A stretch of DNA of 64,000 bases from [Clostridium] asparagiforme DSM 15981 (GCA_025149125.1 CP102272.1:3596001-3660000), one strand, 5' to 3'. Shown: positions 35,428 through 46,421, numbered from the stretch's first letter. The notes: generated from the letters alone by a model not told the origin. Translations and numbers: made by a program.

Positions 35428-36924
35428 TCAGGCCCTCTCTCCCAGTTTTTTCACCGTCTCCTCGATCACCTCGCGGTCCAGGAAATGGTGGCGCACGCCG
35501 CAGATCTCCTGATAATCCTCATGCCCCTTTCCGATTATGGCGATCATGTCGCCGGGCCGGGCGTTCTCGATGCTGTACTCGATGGCCTGGCGGCGGTCCG
35601 GGATCTCAACGAAATCCCCGCCGGTCTTCTCGATGCTGGAGCGGATATCCGCGATGATGTCCTCCGGCTTCTCATAGCGGGAATTGTCCGCCGTTAGAAT
35701 ACACAGGTCCGCCATCCTGCCGCCGATCTCCCCCATGGAATACCGGCGGTCCTTGGAGCGGTTTCCGCCGCAGCCGAACACGCAGACCAGGCGTTTGGGG
35801 TGATAGTTGCGCAGAGTGCCAAGCAGGCTTTCCATACTCACCGCGTTGTGGGCGTAGTCCACCAGCACGGTGCAGCGTTTGGAGGTGTGAACGATCTCCA
35901 TGCGGCCGTTTATGCGGATGTGCTCCAGGGCATGACTCATGCGCTGTTTGTCAAGGCCCATGAAGCTGCACAGGCTCATGGCAGCCAGGGCGTTGTCCAC
36001 GTTGAACAGACCCGGGATGCCCAGACGCACGTCCATGGACAGCCACCCGGTCACATCGAACTCCGTGCCCACAAAATTCTCCTCCGCCACGTAGCGGATG
36101 TTCCGGGCCTCGAAATCCGCGGACGCGCCGTCTCCCTCCGCCACGCAGTAGGTGTAGAGGCGGCAGGAAGCGTCCTTTATGATGCCCTCGTAGTGTTCGT
36201 CCCCGCGGTTCACCAGGCCCACCTTACACATGGTCATCAGGCGGGATTTGTAGTAGAGATATTCCCCGAAGTCCGCGTGCTCGTCGGGCCCGATGTGGTC
36301 CGGGGATATGTTGGTAAACAGTCCGTAGTCAAAGAACAGTCCGTCGGTCCGGTGCATTTTGATGCCCTGGGAGGACACCTCCATGATCATGTACTCGCAG
36401 CCCGCCTCCACCATGTCCGCAAAGGCCTGGTGGAGCTGGTAGGACTCGGGCGTGGTGTTCAGGTTGGGCGTCACCCGGTCGCCGATCACGGTGCCGTTGG
36501 TGCCGATCATGCCCACCTTTTTCCCCGCCGCCTCCAGTATGGCTTTGATCATATGAGTGGTGGTGGTCTTGCCCTTTGTGCCCGTGACGCCCACGGTGAT
36601 CATCTTTCTCGCCGGATAACCGAACCGGGCGGCTGAGAGCAGCGCCAGAGCCCGGCGGCCATCCTTCACCCTGAGCACCGTCACCTGGGGCGAAACGGCC
36701 TTAAGCAGCTCCTCCAGGGGGCGTTCGATCACAATGACCCTGACCCCCGCCTCCTCCACCTGGGGAATAAACAGGTGGGAGTCCACGCGGGTTCCGGTCA
36801 TGCACACAAACACGTCCCCCTCTTTTGCCTTTCTGGAGTCGTAGGAGACGTCCGAAACCTGTACCTCCAGGCTGCCCTGCAGCAGCTCGTAATCCAGTCC
36901 TTCCAGCCAATCGCTCAATACCAT
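35428..36924 (-). CDS. murE: UDP-MurNAc-tripeptide synthetase (MurE)
   Basis: Adds the third residue of the stem peptide to UDP-MurNAc-L-Ala-D-Glu. 498 residues: N-terminal Mur domain, P-loop GVTGTKGKTTTTHM, VSSQGIKMHRTDG with the carbamylated Lys region, and FGCGGNRSKDRRYSMGEI plus VDYAHNAVSM in the C-terminal part. The side-chain recognition motif reads DNSR (in LTADNSRYEKPEDI, about residue 412) instead of DNPR, the signature of meso-DAP-adding MurE. The retained Arg suggests DAP, but the Ser for Pro change leaves the amino acid uncertain (DAP, ornithine or lysine). The order murE-murF without mraY is unlike the dcw cluster and might mean a second copy exists elsewhere. Confidence 0.95.
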   Translation of the reverse strand: MVLSDWLEGLDYELLQGSLEVQVSDVSYDSRKAKEGDVFVCMTGTRVDSHLFIPQVEEAGVRVIVIERPLEELLKAVSPQVTVLRVKDGRRALALLSAARFGYPARKMITVGVTGTKGKTTTTHMIKAILEAAGKKVGMIGTNGTVIGDRVTPNLNTTPESYQLHQAFADMVEAGCEYMIMEVSSQGIKMHRTDGLFFDYGLFTNISPDHIGPDEHADFGEYLYYKSRLMTMCKVGLVNRGDEHYEGIIKDASCRLYTYCVAEGDGASADFEARNIRYVAEENFVGTEFDVTGWLSMDVRLGIPGLFNVDNALAAMSLCSFMGLDKQRMSHALEHIRINGRMEIVHTSKRCTVLVDYAHNAVSMESLLGTLRNYHPKRLVCVFGCGGNRSKDRRYSMGEIGGRMADLCILTADNSRYEKPEDIIADIRSSIEKTGGDFVEIPDRRQAIEYSIENARPGDMIAIIGKGHEDYQEICGVRHHFLDREVIEETVKKLGERA

Positions 36925-37054
36925 ACGGAATGTCCTCTTTTCTTAGAAATCATCGGGGATTCAGCCATTTTCATGTGGCCTGCGCTCCCCTGGAGCGCAT
37001 GTTGCAGGGGATGGGGGGTGACGCCCGGGGCAGGGCAGCACACCCATGTCCGGA

Positions 37055-38725
37055 TTAAAACAGCCCGGTAATCTTTCCGCTCTCGTCCACGTCGATCCCC
37101 TCAGCCGCCGGTCTCTTGGGCAGCCCGGGCATGGTCATGATGGAGCCGGTGAGTGCCACCACAAAGCCAGCGCCCGCGGACACGTAGGCGTCGCGCACGT
37201 TGATCTTAAACCCGGTGGGCCTGCCAAGCTTAGTCTGGTCGTCGGACAGGGAATACTGGGTCTTGGCCATGCAGACCGGCAGGTTGCCGTAGCCCATCTC
37301 GGTGATGCGCTTTAACGCCTTCTCCGCCGCCGGAGCGTAGGTCACGCCGTCCGCGCCGTAAACCTCGGCGGCGATGGTGCCGATCTTCTCCTTCAGGCTC
37401 ATCTCGTCGGGATAGAGCACCTTGAAGTTGCTCTGTTTCTTCTCCAGGGTCTCAAGGACCTTCTCGGCCAGGGCGATTCCGCCCTCTCCGCCCTTGGCCC
37501 AGACCTCGCTGAGTGCGAATTCGCAGCCCCTCTGCTCGCAGAAATGCTTAATATATTCATATTCCGCCTCCGTGTCGGAGGTGAAGGAATTTAAGGTCAC
37601 AACCACCGGAACGCCGAACTTCTGGATGTTCTCGATGTGCTTCTCCAGATTCACGATGCCCCGCTTTAAGGCATCCAGATTCTCGGTGGAAAGCTGGTCC
37701 TTTGGCACGCCGCCGTTGTATTTGAGGGCGCGCACCGTGGCCACCAGCACCACCGCGTCGGGCTTCAGACCGGCCATGCGGCACTTGATGTCCAGGAACT
37801 TCTCAGCGCCCAGGTCCGCGCCGAAGCCAGCCTCGGTCACTACGATGTCCGCCAGCTTCAGCGCGGTGCGGGTGGCTCTGACGCTGTTGCAGCCGTGGGC
37901 GATATTGGCGAAGGGGCCGCCGTGGACCAAAACGCCGGTGTGCTCCAGGGTCTGGATCAGGTTGGGCTTTAAGGCGTCCTTTAACAGGGCGGCCATGGAG
38001 CCCACCGCATGCAGGTCCGCCGCGGTCACCGGCTCGCCGGCAAAGTTGTAAGCCACGATGATCCGGCCAAGGCGCTCCTTAAGGTCCTTCATATCCGCCG
38101 CCAGACAGAGAATCGCCATGATCTCGGAGGCCACGGTGATCACAAAATGGTCCTCGCGCACCATTCCGTCCGCCTTTGCGCCAAGGCCGATGACCACGTT
38201 GCGCAGCGCCCGGTCGTTCATGTCCTCGCAGCGCTTCCACTGCACCTGCCTGGGATCGATGCCCAGGGCGTTGCCCTGCTGGATGTGGTTGTCCAGCAGC
38301 GCCGCCAGCAGGTTGTTAGCGGAGGTGATGGCGTGGAAATCGCCGGTAAAGTGCAGATTTAAGTCCTCCATGGGAACCACCTGGGCGTACCCGCCCCCGG
38401 CCGCTCCTCCCTTGATGCCAAAGCACGGCCCTAAAGACGGCTCCCGCAAAGCGATAATTGCGCTCTTTTTCATCACGCCGAAGGCTTCTCCCAGACCCAC
38501 GGTGGTGGTGGTCTTGCCCTCGCCCGCCGGGGTGGGGTTGATGGCGGTCACCAGCACCAGCTTGCCGTCCGGGCGGTCCTTCACCTGCTCCCACAGATCG
38601 TCTGTGAGCTTAGCCTTGTACTTGCCGTAGAGTTCCAGATCGTCCTCCCCGATTCCATAGGACTTAGCCACCTCTTTGATGGGAAGCATCCGCGCCTCCT
38701 GTGCGATCTCAATATCTGACTTCAT
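37055..38725 (-). CDS. fhs: Formate-tetrahydrofolate ligase
   Basis: ATP-dependent synthesis of 10-formyl-THF from formate, for purines, fMet and in acetogens the Wood-Ljungdahl methyl branch. 556 residues, normal. Motifs: [20 protein letters not shown] (P-loop, quoted in full at 20) and [20 protein letters not shown]; the conserved [18 protein letters not shown] region is present. AAGGAGG lies 9 nt upstream of ATG. Confidence 0.98.
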   Translation of the reverse strand: MKSDIEIAQEARMLPIKEVAKSYGIGEDDLELYGKYKAKLTDDLWEQVKDRPDGKLVLVTAINPTPAGEGKTTTTVGLGEAFGVMKKSAIIALREPSLGPCFGIKGGAAGGGYAQVVPMEDLNLHFTGDFHAITSANNLLAALLDNHIQQGNALGIDPRQVQWKRCEDMNDRALRNVVIGLGAKADGMVREDHFVITVASEIMAILCLAADMKDLKERLGRIIVAYNFAGEPVTAADLHAVGSMAALLKDALKPNLIQTLEHTGVLVHGGPFANIAHGCNSVRATRTALKLADIVVTEAGFGADLGAEKFLDIKCRMAGLKPDAVVLVATVRALKYNGGVPKDQLSTENLDALKRGIVNLEKHIENIQKFGVPVVVTLNSFTSDTEAEYEYIKHFCEQRGCEFALSEVWAKGGEGGIALAEKVLETLEKKQSNFKVLYPDEMSLKEKIGTIAAEVYGADGVTYAPAAEKALKRITEMGYGNLPVCMAKTQYSLSDDQTKLGRPTGFKINVRDAYVSAGAGFVVALTGSIMTMPGLPKRPAAEGIDVDESGKITGLF

Positions 38726-38780
38726 GCCGCTTTTCCTCCTTAATGTTAGTGTTGACCATGGATTGATCCGTGAACATCAT

Positions 38781-41700
38781 CTATCTGCCCTGCTCCAGGA
38801 ATTCCTGGAACTGTTCAGGACTCATCAATACTTTTCTGGGCTTGGTGCCTTCCTCCTCACCCACCACGCCGGCCTCGGCCAGCTGATCCATAATGCGGGC
38901 CGCCCGGTTAAAGCCGATCTTGAACATGCGCTGCAGCATTCCGATGGAAGCCTTGTCCTTGTCGATGATCAGCTGTCCGGCCTGGACGAAATACTCATCC
39001 CGCCCGTCGTCCGCCTTGCTCCCGGCGCTCTCGGCCGCAGGGGATGCGATCCGGTTCTCCACCTCCGGGCTGTACTGGGCTGTCAGGCCCTGCTCGGTGA
39101 GGAATTCCACCACCCGTCCCACCTCCTCGTCGGACACGAAAGCGCCCTGCACGCGCTGAGGTTTGGGGAAGCCCGCCGGGTAAAAGAGCATGTCTCCCTT
39201 GCCCAGAAGCTTCTCGGCTCCGTTCATATCGATAATGGTCCTGGAGTCCACCCCCGAGGACACGGAAAATGCGATTCGCGACGGCACATTGGCCTTGATC
39301 AGACCGGTGATCACGTTCACCGACGGACGCTGAGTTGCGATCACCAGATGGATTCCCGCGGCTCTGGCCAGCTGGGCCAGGCGGCAGATGGATTCCTCCA
39401 CCTCGCCGGGGGCCACCATCATCAGGTCCGCCAGCTCGTCGATGATGATCACGATCTGGGGAAGCTTGGCGGGCTTGTTGTCGCTCTCCACATCCTTCAG
39501 CTTCTCCACCCGGTCGTTGTAACCCTTCAGATCCCGGACATTGCAGGAGGCGAACTTCTTGTAGCGGTCCTCCATCTCGGCCACGGCCCAGTTTAACGCG
39601 CCGGAAGCCTTTTTGGGGTCTGTCACCACCGGGATCAGCAAATGGGGGATGCCGTTGTAAACGCTCAGCTCCACCACCTTGGGGTCCACCATGATCAGCT
39701 TCACGTCCTCGGGTTTGGACTTAAAGATAATACTCATGATCAGCGTGTTGATACACACGGATTTACCGGAGCCGGTGGCGCCCGCGATCAAAAGGTGGGG
39801 CATCTTGCCGATGTCCGTCACCACCACCTGGCCGCCGATGTCCTTACCCACCGCAAACGCCAGACGGGACTTGTGATTCTGGAAATTGTCGGACTCCAGC
39901 AGTTCCCGCAGATAAACCACGTTGTTTTCCTTGTTCGGCACCTCGATGCCCACGGCGGACTTGCCGGGGATAGGCGCCTCGATGCGGATGTCCGCGGCAG
40001 CCAAATTCAGCTTGATGTCGTCGGTCAGGCCCACGATCTTGCTGACCTTCACGCCCTGCTCAGGCAGCAGCTCGTATCGGGTCACCGCCGGGCCGCAGCT
40101 GATATTGGTCACGGTCACGCCCACGCCGAAGTTGCGCAGAGTCTGCTGCAGCTTGATGGCCGTGGCCTTGTATTCGTTCTGGGAAAATGCGCCTGCGTTG
40201 CGGTTCCCGCGCTTTAACAGGGTGGTGGGCGGGAAAATGTACTCCTTCTTCACCACCTCTTCCTCCTTGCGGATCTCCTCGGCCACCTCCACGCTCTCGC
40301 TGGCCGCTGCCGCGGCCTGGCGCTTCTTCTCAAGCTTTTTCTGCAACAGCTCGGTCTCGGTCTCAATCACCTTGCCGCCGGCCGTCACCACCCGCTTGGG
40401 TTCTTCCGGCACAAAGATGCTGTCGTAGTTTACGCCCTGCTCCGAATGATCCTGGCTGTAGTCGTCCTCCTGAACCGAGAGAGCCCCGGTCCCCGATCCA
40501 GCCGTATCCCAGGGAGCGGTATCCTCGTAAACCGAGGTCTCCTCCCGGCCGCCTGTTTTCGCCGCGTAAGGCGCTTTCTCCGGATCAGATATTCCCTCTA
40601 CGCCGGACAGTCCTTCCGCGTAAGCCGTTCCCGAAACGCCGGACAGGCCCTCCGCGTAAGATGTTTCCCCCGCATAAGACACGCCCTTAACACCGGACTG
40701 GCCCTTTGCATACGGCAATTCCTCCGCGACGGACAATCCCTCCCCATAAAGGTTTTCCTGCCCGTCCAGGGGGGCATCCAGGCTCACCCTGGCCGCCGGC
40801 TCCTCAAAGGGAGGAATGTCCTCCTCGAAAGGCGCTTCCTCCGAGATATCCCGCAGGAAATCCGGCCTGGCCTCAGGTTCCGCTTCCGCGGCCCTCATGC
40901 CCGGCTCTCTGTAGCCGTCCTCCACGAACTCCAGCTCTCCCAGGGTTCTGTGGTCTCTGGGAAGCCGGATCGTCTCCTCCCCGTCCTCCCTATGTAACAG
41001 ATAGGCGTCCGCAGGTTCCCTGGCCGGCGCGGCCGTCCGCTCCCTGCCGGTCCCCTTCACCGGGGCCCCAGGCTTCTGGTGGCGCTCGATGGAGTCCGCC
41101 AGCACAGCCACATCGTCAGTCTCATAGGACGGCTCCTGCTCTCCGTCCTGATACTCCGGCGGCAGATTGATCTGCCCCCGGAACACATCCGCGGCGGCGG
41201 CAGCCGGAGCTGTGCCCCCCTGCGCCGGTTCGTATCCAACGTTCTCCGGCTCCTCGTCTTCCATAATATCCGGCAAATCCCTGGGATCGGTGAGCCTGGT
41301 CGCCTCCAGATTGACGCCGCGCACCATCTGTTCCTCCCGCTCCTGCCTGCGCTCCTCCTGCCGTCTGGCGTGGTTTTCGCGCCTGCGCTCCATATCTTCC
41401 CTGGCATAGTGGTAGGCCTTGTCCCCGCCGGACCGGACCACGGAAACAAAGGACTTCTCCGTGATGCAGACCGCGCAGATAATCAATACCACAAAGAGCA
41501 CCAGGTAGGCTCCTGCCCGCCCCAGCGCCACGGTCAACACGGAGGCCAGCACGCCGCCCAGCCATCCGCCGCCCCGGCCGGTGTCCGCGGACTGTTTGTA
41601 GTATTCCAGCCACTTGGCCCCCTCCGGCGTGGAGCCGAACAAAAGCTGCAGCAGGCCGCAGACCGTGATCACGGCCAGGATCACCGCGCCCAGCTTCAGC

Positions 41701-42047
41701 GCCGCATGGATATTTCCCTCGTTCGACATGTGGAAGCATGTCCCCACGAACAACAGAATGGGCACCAGAAAGCCTACCATGCCGAAAACCCCCAGCTGCG
41801 CCCGGCGCAGGGCCTCGCCCACCACGCCGCAGAGCCGGAAATTGCTGAGAAACAACAGCACTGCAACAGCAAAAGAGCAGATGATGACCACTTCTGCTCT
41901 CAAAAATCCCATATCCTGTTCTGTATTCGCTGACTTTCCCTGGCCTCTCTTCGCCCCGGAACCGCCCTTCCTGGACGTTCCCGCACCTCTTGTGCTTTTC
42001 CCCGTATTCTTTGGTGTGCTCTGCCTTTTACGATTTGATTCAGCCAC
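38781..42047 (-). CDS. ftsK: DNA translocase FtsK/SpoIIIE
   Basis: Hexameric motor that pumps DNA at the septum in division or sporulation. 1088 residues: four membrane segments (about 50-200), a long hydrophilic linker (210-560), the alpha/beta RecA-like motor with Walker [21 protein letters not shown] and Walker [13 protein letters not shown], and the C-terminal gamma winged helix [20 protein letters not shown] that reads oriented sequences. The linker is acidic and contains degenerate repeats with YAEGLSGV (about 435-520). Promoter at 42105-42133. Either division (FtsK) or sporulation (SpoIIIE) role is possible from sequence. Confidence 0.96.
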   Translation of the reverse strand: MAESNRKRQSTPKNTGKSTRGAGTSRKGGSGAKRGQGKSANTEQDMGFLRAEVVIICSFAVAVLLFLSNFRLCGVVGEALRRAQLGVFGMVGFLVPILLFVGTCFHMSNEGNIHAALKLGAVILAVITVCGLLQLLFGSTPEGAKWLEYYKQSADTGRGGGWLGGVLASVLTVALGRAGAYLVLFVVLIICAVCITEKSFVSVVRSGGDKAYHYAREDMERRRENHARRQEERRQEREEQMVRGVNLEATRLTDPRDLPDIMEDEEPENVGYEPAQGGTAPAAAAADVFRGQINLPPEYQDGEQEPSYETDDVAVLADSIERHQKPGAPVKGTGRERTAAPAREPADAYLLHREDGEETIRLPRDHRTLGELEFVEDGYREPGMRAAEAEPEARPDFLRDISEEAPFEEDIPPFEEPAARVSLDAPLDGQENLYGEGLSVAEELPYAKGQSGVKGVSYAGETSYAEGLSGVSGTAYAEGLSGVEGISDPEKAPYAAKTGGREETSVYEDTAPWDTAGSGTGALSVQEDDYSQDHSEQGVNYDSIFVPEEPKRVVTAGGKVIETETELLQKKLEKKRQAAAAASESVEVAEEIRKEEEVVKKEYIFPPTTLLKRGNRNAGAFSQNEYKATAIKLQQTLRNFGVGVTVTNISCGPAVTRYELLPEQGVKVSKIVGLTDDIKLNLAAADIRIEAPIPGKSAVGIEVPNKENNVVYLRELLESDNFQNHKSRLAFAVGKDIGGQVVVTDIGKMPHLLIAGATGSGKSVCINTLIMSIIFKSKPEDVKLIMVDPKVVELSVYNGIPHLLIPVVTDPKKASGALNWAVAEMEDRYKKFASCNVRDLKGYNDRVEKLKDVESDNKPAKLPQIVIIIDELADLMMVAPGEVEESICRLAQLARAAGIHLVIATQRPSVNVITGLIKANVPSRIAFSVSSGVDSRTIIDMNGAEKLLGKGDMLFYPAGFPKPQRVQGAFVSDEEVGRVVEFLTEQGLTAQYSPEVENRIASPAAESAGSKADDGRDEYFVQAGQLIIDKDKASIGMLQRMFKIGFNRAARIMDQLAEAGVVGEEEGTKPRKVLMSPEQFQEFLEQGR

Positions 42048-42104
42048 GAAATCAGCCTCCCGTCATTCTATACACGTCTCCGGGCATAAGCCCAGTTAGT
42101 ATAT

Positions 42105-42133
42105 AGTATACAAAAAAATCCGGGGAAATGCAA
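42105..42133 (-). promoter_or_regulatory. Promoter of ftsK
   Basis: On the minus strand TTGCAT (42133-42128), 17-bp spacer, TATACT (42110-42105), followed by a short GGGC-TTAT-GCCC hairpin in the leader. It starts within 15 bp of the tepA stop. Confidence 0.75.
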
Positions 42134-42144
42134 CGCCAAGGCAT

Positions 42145-42903
42145 TTAATTTTTCGCGTCGATCATCTGATAGAGTTTGTGAAGCGCTTCCTTGATGCCCC
42201 CAACCTCGTCGATCAGCCCGGCTTCCACAGCCTCTTTTCCCACCAGAACAGTGCCCAGATCGCGGGTGAGCATCTCGGTATTGTGCATGAGTTCCTTCAG
42301 CTGGTCGTAGGCGATGCGGGCGTGGCTCTCCACGAAATTCAGAATCCGGTCCTCGATCATGGCAAAATATTCATAGGTCTGAGAGCTGCCGATCACCATG
42401 CCGGACATGCGCACGGGATGAATCATCATAGTTCCCGAGGGCACAATAAAGGAATAGTTGGTGGAGACCGCCAGGGGCACGCCGATGGAATGGCTTCCGC
42501 CCAGCACCAGGGAGACCGTGGGCATGGACAGGGAGGCGATCATTTCCGCGATGGCCAGACCCGCGTCCACATCCCCGCCTGAGGTGTTGAGCAGCACCAA
42601 AAGGCCGTCCACGGTGTCGTCGTCCTCAATCTGGGCCAGCTGGGGCAGCACGTGGTCGTATTTTGTGGCTTTGCTGTTGCCGGACAGGTTCTCGTGGCCC
42701 TCCACCTCGCCGATGATGGTGATCAGATGGATTTTCCGATGCCTCCTGTTTTCCTCCAGGGTCATCTGGCCGTACTCCTCTAACTTCTGATCCTCCTTGG
42801 CCTCGATATCCTTCTCGTTTATCTTCTCCTGTGTATTGTCCTGGCCGCCGTTGTTGTCCGCAACCGCATTTTTCTTCTTATTTTTGTTCTTGTCCTGCGC
42901 CAT
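42145..42903 (-). CDS. tepA: ClpP-like serine protease TepA
   Basis: 252 residues of the ClpP/TepA (YmfB) family, thought to degrade signal peptides left by secretion in Bacillus. After a highly charged N-terminal tail (Lys/Asn/Gln/Glu rich, residues 1-60) the fold shows LVLLNTSGGDVDAGLAIAE, the nucleophile region LGGSHSIGVPLAVSTN and the His in GTMMIHPVRM. Start MAQDKNKN has GGAAG upstream; the ORF extends 41 codons further but without a site. It directly precedes ftsK, as in many Firmicutes. Confidence 0.9.
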   Translation of the reverse strand: MAQDKNKNKKKNAVADNNGGQDNTQEKINEKDIEAKEDQKLEEYGQMTLEENRRHRKIHLITIIGEVEGHENLSGNSKATKYDHVLPQLAQIEDDDTVDGLLVLLNTSGGDVDAGLAIAEMIASLSMPTVSLVLGGSHSIGVPLAVSTNYSFIVPSGTMMIHPVRMSGMVIGSSQTYEYFAMIEDRILNFVESHARIAYDQLKELMHNTEMLTRDLGTVLVGKEAVEAGLIDEVGGIKEALHKLYQMIDAKN

Positions 42904-43003
42904 GGCCTTATCTTCCTTTCCTCGTTCTGCGGCCGCGAACCCGTTTATGGGGCCGCGGCTGTTCAGGGAATAGTCTGCGCCGGGCGCGGGAAAATATGCA
43001 TGT

Positions 43004-43045
43004 CGGGGCTGCGGCCTGAATTTCATAAATTCGGCAGCAGCCCCG
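43004..43045 (-). terminator. Long hairpin after the adenine deaminase gene
   Basis: Outer stem CGGGGCTGC/GCAGCCCCG (9 bp) and inner stem GAATTT/AAATTC (6 bp, loop CAT) with small bulges. On the minus strand a weak ATTTT follows, so termination is probable but not certain. Confidence 0.55.
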
Positions 43046-43077
43046 GCATAATCAAAATGAAGGTTAAATGAAACGTG

Positions 43078-44838
43078 TTATTTGAACAGCTCCACAAACG
43101 TCTGGGTGCGACCGTCCACCAGTCCGCGGTCGCTGATGCAGAGAATGGGCGCCGCCAGCAGAGAGCTGATGGCGATCCGCATCATCATCTTATCGCTCTT
43201 GCAGATCCGTCCCACCGCCTTCTCCAGCGCGCTGATCTGGTCCACCAGCTCATGGCAGGGAAGCTGGGACATCAGTCCGGCCACCGGCAGCGGCAGACCG
43301 GCCAGCACCCGCCCGTCCAGCACCACGCACATTCCGCCGCCCACCTCCTGAAGATAGTTGGCCGCAGCCAGGGCATCCTCCGGATTTTTGTAGGCCACTG
43401 TAAAATTGTGGCTGTCGTGGGAGACCGTGGAAGCCACCGCGCCGCGCTGCAGGCCGAAGTTTTGAAACACACAGATCGTCCGGTTCCGGGCGCCGTGCCG
43501 GTTGCAGACGCCTAAAAAGCAAAGCTCCTCCCGATCCGTGAGATCGATGCGCCCATTCTTCACCGGCAGTCTCTCGTACAGCGGCTCGGACAGAGCCCGG
43601 CCCGCCTCGTTGCAGGGGACGATACAGACCAGGCTTTCCGGCCCCGGAGGCACCAGATAGAAGTCCTCCTGCCCCCGCAGCCAGGACAGCTGCACCGTGT
43701 TGGGGAACGGGACTTTTTCCGCGCCGGACGGTCCGGCGCACAGTCTGCCGTCCTCGCACACCAGTTCTCCGCCCACAAAGACGGCGAAGGGATTGCGTCC
43801 ATCCAGCTCCTCCACCAGCTGCAGGTCCGCGGCATAACCGGGAGCCACGGCTCCCAGATCCGCCATCCCGGCCTCCCTGGCCGCGTTGTACGTGCCCCAG
43901 CGTATGGCGTCCACCGGGTCCACGCCCAGCTCGATCAGCTTTTTCATAATGCGGTTGATATGGCCCGTCTCCAGCAGATCTTTGGCGTGGACATCGTCGG
44001 TGCAAAGGGATACATTGTCATGGTAACGGTGGCCCCGCAGCCCCTGCAGCATCTCCGGCAGGCTCCCGCTGGAGAGCGAGCTGGCCTGCAGGTTCACGTG
44101 AAGTCCTGCCCGCAGGTTTTCGCAGCACTCTCTGGCAGTCCGCCCGGAATGGTTGTCCGTGGGGCCTCCCAGGATATAGGCGGCCAGCTCCTTGCCGTAG
44201 ACCCGGGGCGCATGTCCCTGGATCAGAACGTCCCGCCGCAGTCCCTCCGCGAGAATGCCGTGCATGCGCTGCGTATCATTGACCACGCTCAGCACATCCA
44301 TCACCTCCGCGATGCCCACAACTCCCTCCCGGTCCAGGAGCATCGCAATCTCCTCCGGGCCGAAGCTGGCGCCGGAGCCTTCCAGTCCAGGTACGGAGGG
44401 CACGCAGGATGAGGCCAGGTTAAACTGACGCACAGGCGACCGCCCGGCGTCCTCCAGCATATACTCCACGCCGGAAATCCCCATGACGTTGGCGATCTCG
44501 TGAGGGTCCACGAAAACCGCGGTGGTCCCGCAGAGCACCGCCGCCCTTCCGAATTCCCCGGGGGTGAGCATGGTGCTCTCCACATGCATATGGATGTCGA
44601 TAAAGCCGGGCAGCAGGTATGCGCCGCGGCCGTCGTAAACCGTTTCCGACGGCACGCCTGTCCTCTCCCCCTCCCGCACGCGCACGATCACGCCGTCCAG
44701 CACGTCCACTTCGGCGGGGTAGATTTCCCCGGTAATCACATTGACCAGACGGATATTTTGAATGGTCAGATCACAGGGAATCCGCTGCATCGCCGCCGCT
44801 ATCAGCCTGCTGCGGTCCGGATTTTGAATTGCTCTCAA
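43078..44838 (-). CDS. ade: Adenine deaminase
   Basis: Converts adenine to hypoxanthine and ammonia in purine salvage. 586 residues of the amidohydrolase superfamily: FIDIHMHVESTML holds the HxH metal site, with FVDPHEIANV, LIQGHAPRV, DDVHAKDLL and the C-terminal ade-specific domain after about residue 400. The start is TTG (LRAIQNPDRS) with AAAGGAGG 6 nt upstream; the in-frame ATG six codons earlier precedes that site and is not used. The purine permease lies 33 bp upstream on the same transcript. Confidence 0.96.
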   Translation of the reverse strand: MRAIQNPDRSRLIAAAMQRIPCDLTIQNIRLVNVITGEIYPAEVDVLDGVIVRVREGERTGVPSETVYDGRGAYLLPGFIDIHMHVESTMLTPGEFGRAAVLCGTTAVFVDPHEIANVMGISGVEYMLEDAGRSPVRQFNLASSCVPSVPGLEGSGASFGPEEIAMLLDREGVVGIAEVMDVLSVVNDTQRMHGILAEGLRRDVLIQGHAPRVYGKELAAYILGGPTDNHSGRTARECCENLRAGLHVNLQASSLSSGSLPEMLQGLRGHRYHDNVSLCTDDVHAKDLLETGHINRIMKKLIELGVDPVDAIRWGTYNAAREAGMADLGAVAPGYAADLQLVEELDGRNPFAVFVGGELVCEDGRLCAGPSGAEKVPFPNTVQLSWLRGQEDFYLVPPGPESLVCIVPCNEAGRALSEPLYERLPVKNGRIDLTDREELCFLGVCNRHGARNRTICVFQNFGLQRGAVASTVSHDSHNFTVAYKNPEDALAAANYLQEVGGGMCVVLDGRVLAGLPLPVAGLMSQLPCHELVDQISALEKAVGRICKSDKMMMRIAISSLLAAPILCISDRGLVDGRTQTFVELFK

Positions 44839-44871
44839 ACGATTACCTCCTTTCATCCTCTGTGTCTGGCG

Positions 44872-46215
44872 TTAAATAAAGAACTGCAGGCAGGTCAACA
44901 GCGCCAGCACAATGGTAAACAGAGACGGCAGCGTTTCCTTGCTCCGCTCATCCGTGAACGTGTAGTACATGATGTTGACAATGCAGTAGGTGACTAACCC
45001 GATGGCGATGCCCTTGGGGGTTCCGCCGAACAAGCTACCGATCATCAAAATCGCCACCGGCGTCCACTTCAGCGGATCGAAATCCACTGATTTGAGTCCG
45101 TTCATCATGGAAATTCCAATCAGAATCAGCGCCGGGGATGTGGCGGCCGTGGGGATCATGAGAAACAGCGGGGCGAAAAATACCGCCGCGATAAACAGCA
45201 GGCCCGTCACCACGGAGGCCAGGCCGGTGCGTCCGCCCACCTCCACGCCGGTGGCGCTCTCCACATACGTGGTGACCACCGAAAGGCCCATGACGGCCCC
45301 TGTGATCGTTCCCACGGAGTCCACCAGAAAGACCTTTCCGATCAGCGGGAAATTGCCGTTCTCATCCATCATTCCCGCCTTGTTCGCCAATCCCAGGGCC
45401 GTGCCCAGAGTGGAAAAGAAATCGCTGATAAAAAATGCCAGCATGAAGGCAATGTACTCCGGCCGCAGGGCCCCCAGCACGTCCGCCTTGAAGGCCACGT
45501 TGCCCAGGGATGAGAGCGCTCCCTTGGTAAAGATGCTTTCCGGGAATTTGACAACGCCCAGGATCAGGCCCAGGACCGTGGTGATGATGATCCCCAGCAG
45601 AATCGCGCCGCGGATCTTATAGGTGCGCCCTTTGACGGTAAAGCGGGCGTAGTTGAGAACCAGACAGATGATAAGGCCGATGCCGGCCAGGGCTACGGAG
45701 GGCTGGGAAAAATCCCCCAGACCTTTAAAATTCTCCGCCACCAGCTTGGCGTTGACCAGGGCCGTGCGGATGATGAACAGGCCCAGTCCCGCGCTGATGC
45801 CGATCTTAATGTCCTTGGGAATCAGCTTCACGATCAGCTCCCGCACCCCGAAAATACTCAGCAGCAGGAAAACGGTGCCGGAGATGAAAACCATTCCCAG
45901 GCCTACCTGCCAGGATGCGATGCCGGCGAGAACAATCGAATTGGCGAGAACCGCATTGGACCCCATGCCGGGGGCCAGCGCGAAGGGCATGTTGGAAACC
46001 AGGCCCATGACAATGGTGATCAGACCGGATACAAGGGCGGTGGCCAGCAGCACGCCCACCGCGTCCATGCCGGCTTCTCCCATGTATTTCGGCTGAATGA
46101 TGAGGATATAGGCCATGGTGGCAAATGTGGTGGCGCCCGCAATCACCTCAGTGCGGACGGTGGAGCCTCTTTTTTGAATCTGAAAATATTCCAGCACGTT
46201 GCTCACAGTTTGCAT
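44872..46215 (-). CDS. NCS2-family purine permease (AzgA/PbuG-like)
   Basis: 447 residues, about 12-14 membrane segments, of the guanine/hypoxanthine/adenine permease group. Signatures: RTEVIAGATTFATMAYILII, SNMPFALAPGMGSNAV and the TM10 region SVVTTYVESATGVEVGGRTG. With ade downstream, adenine or hypoxanthine is the likely substrate. Start MQTVSNVL has AAAGGAG 4-5 nt upstream. The preceding 73 codons of the longer ORF are leader. I checked the leader for a purine riboswitch and found none. Confidence 0.93.
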   Translation of the reverse strand: MQTVSNVLEYFQIQKRGSTVRTEVIAGATTFATMAYILIIQPKYMGEAGMDAVGVLLATALVSGLITIVMGLVSNMPFALAPGMGSNAVLANSIVLAGIASWQVGLGMVFISGTVFLLLSIFGVRELIVKLIPKDIKIGISAGLGLFIIRTALVNAKLVAENFKGLGDFSQPSVALAGIGLIICLVLNYARFTVKGRTYKIRGAILLGIIITTVLGLILGVVKFPESIFTKGALSSLGNVAFKADVLGALRPEYIAFMLAFFISDFFSTLGTALGLANKAGMMDENGNFPLIGKVFLVDSVGTITGAVMGLSVVTTYVESATGVEVGGRTGLASVVTGLLFIAAVFFAPLFLMIPTAATSPALILIGISMMNGLKSVDFDPLKWTPVAILMIGSLFGGTPKGIAIGLVTYCIVNIMYYTFTDERSKETLPSLFTIVLALLTCLQFFI

Positions 46216-46350
46216 CTCCTTTCTTTTTCCGGGCACCTCCCGCGCTGTGCGGTTCAGACCAGGCTTGTGCCGCCGTATTCTGTATACCGGGTGTCCGTCC
46301 TCTCCCCTCCTCTCCCGTTCCACCGCAGGAACAGCGGATCTTATAATTTC

Positions 46351-46380
46351 ATTATATGGGACAGGCGCAGCCCGATGCAA
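46351..46380 (-). promoter_or_regulatory. Promoter of the purine permease-ade operon
   Basis: On the minus strand TTGCAT (46380-46375), 18-bp spacer, TATAAT (46356-46351); leader about 130 nt to the permease start. Confidence 0.75.
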
Positions 46381-46421
46381 TAGGCGCACAAAATATAATC
46401 CCCAAACCTCCTTAAAATTGC

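Noticed and set aside
38009..38630. Plus-strand ORFs opposite fhs
   Set aside because: Antisense shadows of a strongly conserved gene with no binding site.
46216..46350. Purine riboswitch before the purine permease
   Set aside because: No conserved TATAAT...ATATGG and TACC/CCGTAAA core in the leader; only the sigma-A promoter is seen.
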